A DNA stretch of 14,305 nucleotides, taken from the NCBI GenBank assembly GCA_029858145.1, contig JAOUFP010000019.1, positions 1 to 14,305 on the forward strand. The letters are read 5' to 3'. This DNA comes from Nitrospirota bacterium (GTDB taxonomy: Bacteria > Nitrospirota > Thermodesulfovibrionia > Thermodesulfovibrionales > UBA6898). Positions 1 to 6,808 of the stretch are shown piece by piece. A program made the position numbers and the translations under genes. Every line of letters begins with the position of its first letter. Position 1 is the first letter of the stretch. The notes beneath the pieces are model-generated. The model was not told the DNA's origin. It ran no database searches and worked only from the letters and a program-made list of their open reading frames with translations.

Positions 1-73
1 GAATCTCATATGTATCCATTCCAAACACTGATGAATCCCAGGGGGTTTTTTTGAAAAATTCGCTATTCTCCAT
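1..73 (-). CDS. Possible WecD-like GNAT acyltransferase (5' end only)
   Basis: An ATG at 73-71 lies inside the end of the upstream glycosyltransferase gene and reads 24 codons to the window edge: MENSEFFKKTPWDSSVFGMD, then TYEI. The start overlaps the preceding stop by 11 nt, as expected for translationally coupled operon genes; no strong Shine-Dalgarno is visible (an AGGG lies about 12 nt upstream). The W-D-S-x-x-F-G segment resembles the N-terminal W-[DE]-x-x-F-F-G stretch of dTDP-fucosamine acetyltransferase WecD and other GNAT enzymes that acylate nucleotide amino sugars. That role would fit a neighbour that transfers sugars to a lipid carrier. Only 24 residues are visible, so the coding call is moderately supported and the family is a guess. 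Confidence 0.45.
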   Translation of the reverse strand, partial: MENSEFFKKTPWDSSVFGMDTYEI

Positions 74-1019
74 CGGGTGTAGTTTCCCTGATGACGTATA
101 AGGGTCTTCTCTTTGTTTCGTCAAATGTCTTGCCCAGATAAATTCCGATAATGCCTAAAATGGCAATGATTATCCCGCCGATGAAATAGAACGAGACCAT
201 GAGACTGCTCCAGCCCATGATAGCGGAACCGTAAACGAAGGCCCGATAAAAAATATACAACCCATAGAGGAAGGCAAAAAAGGACATGGCAAAACCGAAC
301 TTCACAGACATATACAGGGGCTTGTCAGAATAGGCAATTATCGTATCAGTCGCCAATTTCCAGAGCTTCCTGAAGGTGTAGGTAGACTTGCCTTCATAGC
401 GTTCTGCGTGTTGAACGTCGATGCTTGCGGTGGGAAAGCCCATCCAGTCCACCATTCCGCCAAAAAAACGCAATTTCTCACGCATGGTGCGATAGCATGT
501 GACCACTTTTTTGGAAATAATGCGGAAATTACCTACCTCCGCGTCATAATTGATGCCTGACAGGTATCTGAATACCTTATAGAAAAGCCACGAAGACCAT
601 CGCTTGAGCATGTGGTCCTTTCTCCTGCCCCTTCGTGCCATGACCACATCGAAACCCTCGCGGGCTTTAGCGTACAGTCTTGGGATTTCCTCGGGCCGGT
701 CCTGCAAATCGCAATCCATTACAATCACCCAGTCACCATTGCAGTGATCCAGGCCCGCTGTAATTCCATAATGCTGCCCGAAATTACGGCTGAATTGCAA
801 TCCCCTGACCCTTCGGTCATCGCGTGCCAACCTGGTGATAATTTCCCATGACCGGTCACCGCCGCAATCTTCTACCAGGATGATCTCAAAATTATGCGTC
901 AGCTGCTCCAGGGAAGACCGAAGCCTCCTGTACAACTCATCAAGACAATCTTCAGCTTTGTAAACAGGAATAACGACTGATAAGTGCGGACATTCCCTCC
1001 CGATGCCTTCTTCTATCAA
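63..1019 (-). CDS. GT2 polyprenyl-phosphate glycosyltransferase (ArnC/GtrB/DPM1-like)
   Basis: A 318-residue inverting glycosyltransferase of family GT2, expected to transfer a sugar from a nucleotide donor to polyprenyl phosphate at the inner membrane. The GT-A domain starts with LSVVIPVYKAEDCLDELYRR (13-32). The metal-binding DxD is in MDCDLQDRP (101-109). The segment RYEGKSTYTFRKLWKLATD (207-225) is typical of ArnC/GtrB/DPM1 relatives and precedes two membrane helices at about 236-262 and 270-298, followed by a short basic cytosolic tail. The start is a TTG, 12 nt after an AGGAGG; an upstream ATG is out of frame. The gene overlaps the next minus-strand gene, suggesting a cell-surface sugar operon. 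Length and architecture are normal for the family; the exact sugar cannot be told. Confidence 0.9.
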   Translation of the reverse strand: MIEEGIGRECPHLSVVIPVYKAEDCLDELYRRLRSSLEQLTHNFEIILVEDCGGDRSWEIITRLARDDRRVRGLQFSRNFGQHYGITAGLDHCNGDWVIVMDCDLQDRPEEIPRLYAKAREGFDVVMARRGRRKDHMLKRWSSWLFYKVFRYLSGINYDAEVGNFRIISKKVVTCYRTMREKLRFFGGMVDWMGFPTASIDVQHAERYEGKSTYTFRKLWKLATDTIIAYSDKPLYMSVKFGFAMSFFAFLYGLYIFYRAFVYGSAIMGWSSLMVSFYFIGGIIIAILGIIGIYLGKTFDETKRRPLYVIRETTPDGE

Positions 1020-1284
1020 TCTCTTTTCATTCCTCCTTATTTAAAAAGGGTTCTTTCTGCCGGAAAAAATTGTTTTTATCCATTAGTTTACTATGGATTG
1101 AAAAGTAAAGCCATACGTTTGATCTGTCGAAATTGATTTTTCATGTTGAATCGAACCAAATATTTGAATAAAAGTGCAGGCAGCAACAGGCTCTTGTCAC
1201 TTCATGGACACTATATTGAAATTGAGGGAATATTGGCAAGTGCTGGCTAATGAGCATCCGTACGGTTCTTTGCATTTTTTGAAG

Positions 1285-1408
1285 TGTCATTCCGGTTTGA
1301 CCGGTCTCCTCAGGCGACTCGTTCTCCCCGGCAGATCCGCCTGAGTGCGGACCGGGGCGAGAATCGTTTCCCTTTGTTAAGAAGGATTCCCGGCAAGCGG
1401 GAATGACA
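1285..1408 (+). repeat. TGTCATTCC-ended palindromic element, copy A
   Basis: The element begins TGTCATTCC and ends GGAATGACA, a perfect 9-bp terminal inverted repeat. Its core (1318-1365, 48 nt) differs from copy B (3737-3784) at only two positions and folds back on itself: CTCG...CCCCGG on the left pairs with CCGGGGCGAG on the right. The right end contains GGATTCCCGGCAAGCGGGAA, which matches the REP-like TGTCATTCCCGC palindromes I know from many bacterial genomes. It is too short to encode protein, so it is MITE- or REP-like and would have been moved by an enzyme encoded elsewhere. Confidence 0.8.
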
Positions 1409-1626
1409 GAAATCTGTGAAGTCATTTATGGGACAGCACACCAGAGGTGCTGCCCTGAAAGCTTTTTCTCTTTTCACATGCCTGTCTCCTGGTAAGGTTA
1501 ATTGAAGATTTCGGGTTAAATGCATCTTGGACGCGAATTCTGCTCATGATTTTTGTTTCTTTCAGCTTTATCCCATTAAGGCTGATTTCAAACATGGCTG
1601 TGTTTGATCCTGTTTATCGCATTCAG

Positions 1627-1656
1627 TTACAGCGAATCCCCTGATTCCGGTATAAT
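1627..1656 (+). promoter_or_regulatory. Sigma70-type promoter for the ABC-F gene
   Basis: A perfect -10 TATAAT (1651-1656) has a weak -35 TTACAG (1627-1632) with an 18-nt spacer. It would start transcription near 1663, giving a leader of about 70 nt before the GTG at 1735. Confidence 0.55.
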
Positions 1657-1734
1657 ATACTGCTCACGGAAACATGTGAGTCTTATAAGTGGCGCCTGGT
1701 TGCCATCCAAACTTTGCTTTCTTCGAGGTGTTAT

Positions 1735-3624
1735 GTGGCATTACTAAGTTTACAGGGGGTGAAGCTTGCCTTCGGCGGCCCGGAACTGATCGACGGAGTC
1801 TCCCTGCAGATCGAACGGGGAGAACGTGTTTGTCTGGTCGGCAGAAACGGTGCGGGAAAATCCACCCTTTTGAAGATAATCACCGGCGAGATCATCCCTG
1901 ATTCAGGTGAGGTGATACTGCCGCAGGGTGTGAAAATCGCCTCACTCAGCCAGGAAGTCCCCCGGGATATCTCCGGAACAGTATTTGAGGTCGCAGCAGG
2001 CGGACTCGGCAACACGGTCGATCTGTTTTCGAGGTATCACAGTGTGAGCAGCCGCCTCAGTCATGGCCACGACGAAGAACTGGTCTCGCAACTCGAGCGG
2101 ATTCAGCACCGGATAGAATCAGCAGGGGGCTGGCAGCTGCGCAGCAGGGTTGAGACTGTACTGTCCCGACTCAGGCTGGAGCCTGACGCGCAGGTTTCCG
2201 ATCTGTCCGGCGGCTACAAGAGGAGGGTCCTGCTCGCACGTGCGCTCGTGAACGAACCTGACCTTCTGCTTCTCGATGAGCCGACAAACCATCTCGATAT
2301 TGCTTCGATCGGCTGGCTTGAGGAATTTCTTTGCGAGTTCCGCGGCTCCATACTGTTCATAACCCATGACAGAAGGTTTCTTCAGACTTTGGCGACGCGT
2401 ATCATCGAACTCGACAGGGGAAGGGTCACCGACTGGCCGGGTGATTACGCAACCTACCTGAAGAGGAGGCAGTCAGAGCTCGAAGCAGAGGCAACGCATA
2501 ATGCGCTCTTCGACAAGAAACTCTCCCGGGAGGAGGCGTGGATACGGCAGGGCATCAAGGCCCGGCGCACCCGCAATGAAGGCAGGGTGAGGGCATTGAA
2601 GGAGATGAGGAGAGAACGCTTTGCAAGACGTCAGCAGACCGGGAGCGTGACGATGAGGCTGAATGAGGCTGAACGGTCCGGCAGGCTCGTTCTTGAAGCA
2701 GAAGGGATAGGGTGTGTTTACGAGGGAGCCCCGCTGATCCGCGATTTTTCTACGGTCGTTATGCGCGGGGACAAGATCGGCATCATAGGACCGAATGGCT
2801 CCGGCAAGACTACGCTGCTCAGGCTTCTGCTTGGCGCGATGGAGCCACACAGCGGCACTGTTCGCAGTGGGACGCGTCTTGAAGTCGCCTATTTCGACCA
2901 GCACAGGGCGCTGCTTGATGACGATAAATCGGTTGCCGAAAATGTCGCGGACGGATATGAACATGTGACGGTCAACGGCAGGACGAGACATATCATCGGC
3001 TATCTCGAGGATTTCCTTTTTCCTCCGGACCGCGCCAGATCACCGGTAAAAGTCCTTTCGGGCGGCGAGCGCAACCGCGCGCTTCTGGCAAAGCTCTTCA
3101 CGAAACCCTCGAATGTGCTGGTGATGGACGAGCCGACCAATGATCTCGACACAGATACGGTCGAACTTCTGGAGGAGATGCTCATGGAGTACGAGGGCAC
3201 TGTTCTCCTGGTCAGTCACGACCGGGAATTTCTCAATAACATCGTAACGAGCACAATAGTGTTTGAAGGCGCCGGAAGGCTTGCCGAATATGCAGGAGGC
3301 TACGACGACTGGCTTATTCAGCGCGGCCCTGCTGCGCCGGACCAGAAGGAAAAGGCCCTGAAGCAGGAGAAGCCCCGGCAAAAAAGGGAGCGTCCGCGCA
3401 TTCTGACGTTTAAAGAGAAAAAGGAACTTGAGGCGCTGCCTGCGCTTATCGAAGCTCTCGAAGCCGAGCGAGAAGGGCTTTTTGAAATCCTCGCGGACCC
3501 AGAATTCTACCGCAATGACGGAAGCAGGGTGGTGGAAGCAAAGACGAGGATAGAGGAGATCGAAAAAGAGATAGCGCAAACCTATGAACGCTGGGAGCAT
3601 TTGGATTCGATTCCCGCCCTTTGA
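1735..3624 (+). CDS. uup: ABC-F ATPase, Uup type
   Basis: A soluble 629-residue protein with two ABC ATPase domains and no membrane segments. ABC-F proteins bind ribosomes; Uup has been linked to ribosome quality or assembly and to suppression of transposon excision. Domain 1 has Walker A GRNGAGKST (36-44), signature LSGGYKRR (157-164) and Walker B LLLLDEPTNHLD (177-188). The interdomain linker AWIRQGIKARRTRNEGRVRA (268-287) is Uup-like. Domain 2 has Walker A GPNGSGKTT (352-360), LSGGERNRALLAKL (441-454) and DEPTNDLD (465-472). A charged linker leads to a C-terminal coiled coil (about 559-623), the Uup hallmark. I chose the GTG at 1735 (MALLSLQGVKLAFGG), 6 nt after GAGG, over an upstream TTG at 1714, because homologues begin this way. 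It is a single gene with its own promoter. Confidence 0.93.
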   Translation: MALLSLQGVKLAFGGPELIDGVSLQIERGERVCLVGRNGAGKSTLLKIITGEIIPDSGEVILPQGVKIASLSQEVPRDISGTVFEVAAGGLGNTVDLFSRYHSVSSRLSHGHDEELVSQLERIQHRIESAGGWQLRSRVETVLSRLRLEPDAQVSDLSGGYKRRVLLARALVNEPDLLLLDEPTNHLDIASIGWLEEFLCEFRGSILFITHDRRFLQTLATRIIELDRGRVTDWPGDYATYLKRRQSELEAEATHNALFDKKLSREEAWIRQGIKARRTRNEGRVRALKEMRRERFARRQQTGSVTMRLNEAERSGRLVLEAEGIGCVYEGAPLIRDFSTVVMRGDKIGIIGPNGSGKTTLLRLLLGAMEPHSGTVRSGTRLEVAYFDQHRALLDDDKSVAENVADGYEHVTVNGRTRHIIGYLEDFLFPPDRARSPVKVLSGGERNRALLAKLFTKPSNVLVMDEPTNDLDTDTVELLEEMLMEYEGTVLLVSHDREFLNNIVTSTIVFEGAGRLAEYAGGYDDWLIQRGPAAPDQKEKALKQEKPRQKRERPRILTFKEKKELEALPALIEALEAEREGLFEILADPEFYRNDGSRVVEAKTRIEEIEKEIAQTYERWEHLDSIPAL

Positions 3625-3667
3625 TCCTGGAATCCTGTCCCTGAACATTTCTTTACATTATCTGAAG

Positions 3668-3835
3668 TGTCATTCCGGTCCTGGTCGTCTTCGGCGCCGC
3701 CAGAGGCGGGTAAACTTGACTGGTCTCATCAGGGGGCTCGTTCTCCCCGGCAGATCCGCCCGGGTGCGGACCGGGGCGAGAATCCTGTCCTTTTGTAAGG
3801 AAGGATTCCCGACGCGCTTCGCTTGCATGAATGAC
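3668..3835 (+). repeat. TGTCATTCC-ended palindromic element, copy B
   Basis: This copy shares the left end TGAAGTGTCATTCCGGT and the 48-nt core (3737-3784, two mismatches) with copy A at 1285-1408. It differs by an insertion of about 38 nt after the left end (roughly 3680-3718). Its right arm (3803-3835) also differs, ending in GCATGAATGACC, so the terminal repeat is imperfect here. It fills the space between the convergent ABC-F and trmJ genes. Its GC-rich core could act as a structured 3' end for either transcript; that is inference. Confidence 0.75.
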
Positions 3836-3917
3836 CGCCGTGGGAGGTTTCCTGTGACCACAATAACGCGAGTTGATTGCGAGGCGCTACATTAGGTTGA
3901 TAAGCCCGCCATCTTTT

Positions 3918-4658
3918 TTAACCGCGTGATCCCTGTTTTTTTCTGAGACTATCCTCCACCTGTGATATGATGCCGTGGAGCATTCGCGCCTCACGCTCTG
4001 TTATCGCTGCCCTTGCGATGATCCGCCGCAGGTCTGCCATGATCTCTTTTTCTTTGTCCCTGATGCCCTTCGGTTCATATCCGGTCATTTTCAGCATTCC
4101 CCTGAGCCTCTGGAAGAGATTCGAGAGTTCGTCATTGCTGATGACCGTCGCTGACGGGCTGATCGAATAGGAGGCGCAGGAAAGTTCATATGCTATGATG
4201 AGGAGGGCCTGTGCGAGATTAAAGGAAGGGTTTTCGGGTGATGCCGGGATGCTGATCATGAAAGAGCATGCTGAGGTCTCTTCATTTGTAAGCCCCCTGT
4301 CCTCCCTGCCGAAGAGCAGTGCGATGCGGTTGTTTACGGACAACTGCCTGATTCTTTCAGCCGCCTCTCGCACAGGATAGACCTTGCCGCGCTTCTTCCC
4401 GGCCCTTCTTGTCGTGCCTACGACCACGGACTTGTCTTTCAGCGCGTCGTCAAGAGCCTGGTGCACTGCAGCATTTGAAAGCACATCTTCAGCGCCGTGG
4501 GCAAACCAGCCCGCCTCATTGGAAGGGAATTTCCCAGGGCGGACAAGTTCTAACCCTGAGAACCCGAGGTTTTTCAGCGCCCGCGCCGAGGCGCCGATAT
4601 TCCCGGACTCCAGTGTGTCGATGAGTATGAAAGAGACATTACCTTTCCATGCTTCCAT
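3918..4658 (-). CDS. trmJ: tRNA (cytidine/uridine-32-2'-O-)methyltransferase, TrmJ type
   Basis: A 246-residue SPOUT (TrmH-superfamily) methyltransferase, predicted to use S-adenosylmethionine to 2'-O-methylate position 32 of tRNAs. Three SPOUT motifs are intact: ESGNIGASARALKNLGF (18-34), ALLFGREDRGLTNEE (113-127) and SIPASPENPSFNLAQALLI (136-154). These form the knotted cofactor site. A helical C-terminal part (about 176-240) matches the TrmJ extension. The frame is open for 61 more codons upstream, but that part is unlike the family, so I start at ATG 4658 (MEAWKGNVSFILIDT). No clear Shine-Dalgarno precedes it, so the start is the least certain point. The related TrmL is shorter; the length and C-terminal extension favour TrmJ. 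Confidence 0.88.
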   Translation of the reverse strand: MEAWKGNVSFILIDTLESGNIGASARALKNLGFSGLELVRPGKFPSNEAGWFAHGAEDVLSNAAVHQALDDALKDKSVVVGTTRRAGKKRGKVYPVREAAERIRQLSVNNRIALLFGREDRGLTNEETSACSFMISIPASPENPSFNLAQALLIIAYELSCASYSISPSATVISNDELSNLFQRLRGMLKMTGYEPKGIRDKEKEIMADLRRIIARAAITEREARMLHGIISQVEDSLRKKQGSRG

Positions 4659-4850
4659 AAGGACAAGGATAAAAGAAGCAGGAGGGAGAACGCAATATCT
4701 TTGATTTTGAAAAAGGTGAAAACTGCCTGCAGAGTAATATGCCTCGAAATTGCCGGGACAAAAGAATATCCGGCAGGACTGTAAAGAACGGAAAAAAGCT
4801 AAAACATGATGTAAAGCTTTATATTTTCGATTATAATTCACTGGCGGTAT

Positions 4851-4936
4851 TTTTACGAGGATTGCCTGCTTTCATCCCCGCCTCTTGAGGCGGGGATGAA
4901 AGCAGGCTATCCCAATTGCCCCGTCCCTTGGGACGG
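4851..4936 (+). repeat. Composite two-hairpin repeat, copy 1 (spacer shortened)
   Basis: A leading TTTTACGAGGATT is followed by a perfect 44-nt palindrome at 4864-4907. Its two 21-nt arms start GCCTGCTTTCATCCCC and are separated by TT, and the palindrome is flanked by GGATT and TATCC, which extend the stem imperfectly. A second hairpin, CCGTCCC-TT-GGGACGG, lies at 4921-4936. The parts match the order seen in the copies at 6189-6308 and 14014-14130, but the spacer between hairpins is much shorter here. The near-perfect first arm suggests a young or recently corrected copy. It ends 23 nt before the ATG of the potassium-channel gene. Confidence 0.75.
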
Positions 4937-4959
4937 TGTGCTTGAATGGAGAACGGTGG

Positions 4960-5970
4960 ATGCTTCATAAACGGTTGATAGGGATATTCATCGCACTGAT
5001 GGGAATCATTGTAACCGGTATGGCCGGATACGCATTTATTGAGAGATGGTCCGCACTTGAATCCCTTTATATGACGGTTATCACCATTTCATCCGTCGGA
5101 TTCATGGAGGTGCGGCCGCTTTCTGATTCAGGTCGATTATTCACCATATTTCTTATACTCTGCGGGTCAGGAGTTCTTATCTACTGCGTTTCTCTGATCA
5201 CCGCCTTTGTTGTGGAAGGAGAACTTACTGATGTTATCAGGAGGAGAAAGATGAATAAAAAGATTAATGCCCTGAAGGATCACTTTATCGTCTGCGGAGC
5301 AGACCAGACCAGTCTCTATGTTATCGAGGAGCTTGTCAAAACAAAAAAGGATTTTGTCGTAATAGAAAAGGATGCTGAAAAGATCAGGCCCCTTATGAGC
5401 CGGGACATACTGTGCATCGAAGGGGACGCTTCTCATTATGCCGTGCTCGGGCAGGCCGGCATTCAGCGCGCGAAAGGGTTTATCACTTCACTCCCTACCG
5501 ACGCCGAGAATCTTTTTGTAGTATTAACGGCCAAGAGATTGAATCCGTCACTGCGGGTGATCTCAAAGGCTGTCGAAGAGGAATCAGAGCAGAAGATAAG
5601 AATGGTAGGTGCTGACGGAGTGGTAATGCCGAATTTTATCGGGGGCCTCAGGATGGTGTCTGAAATGATACGTCCGTCTGTTGTGAATTTCCTCGATATA
5701 ATGCTGCGGTCGACCGACAAGACGATACGGGTCGATGAAATAAATCTCACTCCGGGGTCTTCTTTTGCAGGAAAAAGTATCGGGGAGACAGGCATCCTCG
5801 ATACAGAAGGCGTTATTGTCGTCGCGCTGCGTGACAGGAGGGAAGATTCTTACCTGTTCAATCCCCCCCGAAAAACCCTGTTGAATGAAAACCATATCAT
5901 GATCGTCATGGGCAATGTCGACAGGATAAACGAGATCAGGGCAGAACTGGAGCCCTCGAAAATACCCTGA
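4960..5970 (+). CDS. Two-TM potassium-channel protein with RCK (TrkA-N/TrkA-C) domains
   Basis: A 336-residue ligand-gated ion-channel subunit of the MthK/GsuK kind, expected to form tetramers in the inner membrane. TM1 is about 7-27, the pore helix and filter ALESLYMTVITISSVGFMEV span 32-51, and TM2 is about 60-84. A basic linker leads to an RCK-N Rossmann domain (about 107-245) and RCK-C (about 255-331). The filter reads SVGFM where TVGYG or TVGFG is usual. The dinucleotide loop reads GADQTS (113-118) where GxGxxG is usual; the rest of RCK-N (GDASHYAVLGQAGI, LPTDAENLFVVLTA) is standard. I chose ATG 4960, about 8 nt after GGAGA, over GTG 4936, which lies in the repeat. Whether it is selective for potassium is uncertain because of the filter. 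Confidence 0.88.
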   Translation: MLHKRLIGIFIALMGIIVTGMAGYAFIERWSALESLYMTVITISSVGFMEVRPLSDSGRLFTIFLILCGSGVLIYCVSLITAFVVEGELTDVIRRRKMNKKINALKDHFIVCGADQTSLYVIEELVKTKKDFVVIEKDAEKIRPLMSRDILCIEGDASHYAVLGQAGIQRAKGFITSLPTDAENLFVVLTAKRLNPSLRVISKAVEEESEQKIRMVGADGVVMPNFIGGLRMVSEMIRPSVVNFLDIMLRSTDKTIRVDEINLTPGSSFAGKSIGETGILDTEGVIVVALRDRREDSYLFNPPRKTLLNENHIMIVMGNVDRINEIRAELEPSKIP

Positions 5971-6316
5971 TAAGGCATTACGCGAAGTTCCCTGTTTACG
6001 TGCGTATTCGATAACGAGCCGCATACGGGCCATAGGAGTATCGGCAGTTCAAGCCTCAGGAGGCATGCAGGGAGCGCAGTTGCGCGGGAGAAAGAAAAAC
6101 CGCCTTTCTCAGGGAAAAATGAAAATTCATCCGGAAAAGGCGCTGATTGCCTTCCCGAGAACATAGCCTGTGTTGTACAATAATTGTTAGCCAGGCGCGC
6201 TGTCTCTCGGGACAGGACATGCCTGGCTGGTAAGGGGAATTGTTATATGGATAGCCGGCGTTTATGCCCGCCTCCGGAGGAGGACATTCAGCAGGCATCC
6301 CCGTAAGAAGAGTGAC
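5971..6316. other. 346-nt gene-free region dense in short palindromes
   Basis: Between the channel gene and the small membrane protein there is no credible coding frame. Short palindromes follow one another: GCCTC-AG-GAGGC (6053-6064), GCGCA-GT-TGCGC (6074-6085), and an imperfect stem CGCCTTTCTC/GGAAAAGGCG (6101-6142) enclosing ATGAAAATTCAT. The composite repeat copy 2 then occupies 6189-6308. No clear T-rich terminator for the channel gene was found. Confidence 0.55.
6189..6308 (-). repeat. Composite two-hairpin repeat, copy 2 (inverted)
   Basis: Read on the minus strand, the order is TTACGGGGATGCCTGCTGAA (left stem and leader), a GC-rich hairpin ending near 6249, and an AT-rich spacer containing CATATAACAATTCCCC. 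A second hairpin follows at 6189-6228, with arms AGCCAGGC and GCCTGGCT. The first 12 bases of the stem, GGATGCCTGCTG, are identical to copy 3 at 14021-14032, and AGGCATG of hairpin 2 is also shared. Hairpin interiors have diverged but keep compensating palindromy. The element ends 8 nt before the start of the next gene. Confidence 0.72.
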
Positions 6317-6541
6317 ATGAAAAAATCGAACTATCTCATATGGCTTGGTATCGCAGCAGCGGCAGGAACCGCTATCGGCGTGCTTTCTGAACGGAAAAAT
6401 GCCGCAAAGGGAGGGCTCCTGGGCGCGACCGCAGGAATTGTAGCCGGCTCTGTTGCCGCAGGTGTATACGAGTACATCACTTCAAGGGAAAAATTCCCCT
6501 ATTATTCAGAGGGGTCGCCCTTGTACGAAGAGATTCAGTAA
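6317..6541 (+). CDS. Small glycine-rich membrane protein, function unknown
   Basis: A 74-residue protein: a short basic N-terminus, then a small-residue-rich stretch (about 7-52) with two hydrophobic segments, LIWLGIAAAAGTAIGVL (7-23) and LLGATAGIVAGSVAAGVY (34-51), and an acidic, tyrosine-containing tail ending SEGSPLYEEIQ. The Gly/Ala spacing resembles glycine-zipper membrane proteins such as YtxH-like or YMGG-like families, which pack helices in the inner or outer membrane. I do not recognise a specific family. The ribosome binding site is weak (AAGAAG, 7 nt upstream) and lies at the edge of a repeat. It is followed by a 267-nt gap, so it is probably expressed alone. Real coding is likely from composition but not certain. 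Confidence 0.65.
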   Translation: MKKSNYLIWLGIAAAAGTAIGVLSERKNAAKGGLLGATAGIVAGSVAAGVYEYITSREKFPYYSEGSPLYEEIQ

Positions 6542-6768
6542 AAAGAAATAATCTGGATCAGGCGGGCGGAACATCATTTTTGTATTTCATTTCCTGAGCC
6601 TTTTGCCCTGACGGACGGAATTTTCAACCGATGCCATTCACAATCCCCTTAAGCCTGCGGTGCAGAAAAAAATCTGCTGTCTCTTCACGCCATTTTCTCT
6701 TGCCTCTCCATTATCTGCTGTTTATCATTGAACGTTTCATTTCCGTGCATGACCTTCGGGAATGCACA

Positions 6769-6797
6769 TTGATTAACGAAGCAGTCTGTATGATAAT
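6769..6797 (+). promoter_or_regulatory. Possible promoter for the APC permease
   Basis: TTGATT (6769-6774), a 17-nt spacer and GATAAT (6792-6797) would start transcription near 6804, leaving only about 5 nt before the ATG. This fits the lack of a Shine-Dalgarno before that gene. The -35 match is only 4 of 6. Confidence 0.35.
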
Positions 6798-6808
6798 TGT
6801 AAGCAACG

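Larger units (their letters stand above)
1020..1734. other. 715-nt gene-free region between divergent genes
   Basis: This region separates the divergent glycosyltransferase and ABC-F genes. The first part is AT-rich with a small inverted repeat (ATCCAT at 1078-1083, ATGGAT at 1093-1098). It then holds a palindromic repeat element at 1285-1408 and a promoter for the ABC-F gene at 1627-1656. A 5-bp stem (CTCAC at 1673, GTGAG ending 1690) lies in the presumed ABC-F leader. Two minus-strand open frames (1141-1425 and 1310-1525) run through the repeat and resemble no known protein, so I regard the region as non-coding. Confidence 0.6.

Noticed and set aside
1141..1525. Two overlapping minus-strand open frames
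   Set aside because: They run through the palindromic repeat, have no ribosome binding site of note and resemble no protein; similar frames appear in the second repeat copy for the same reason.
4659..4841. N-terminal extension of the TrmJ frame by 61 residues
   Set aside because: The extension is unlike the family, which starts a few residues before the first SPOUT motif.
4864..4936. CRISPR-like reading of the GC-rich palindromes
   Set aside because: No regularly spaced direct repeats with unique spacers occur, and no cas gene is present; these are dispersed palindromic elements.
4936..4959. GTG start for the channel gene
   Set aside because: It lies at the edge of the repeat hairpin with no Shine-Dalgarno; ATG 4960 has GGAGA at a good distance and begins just before TM1.
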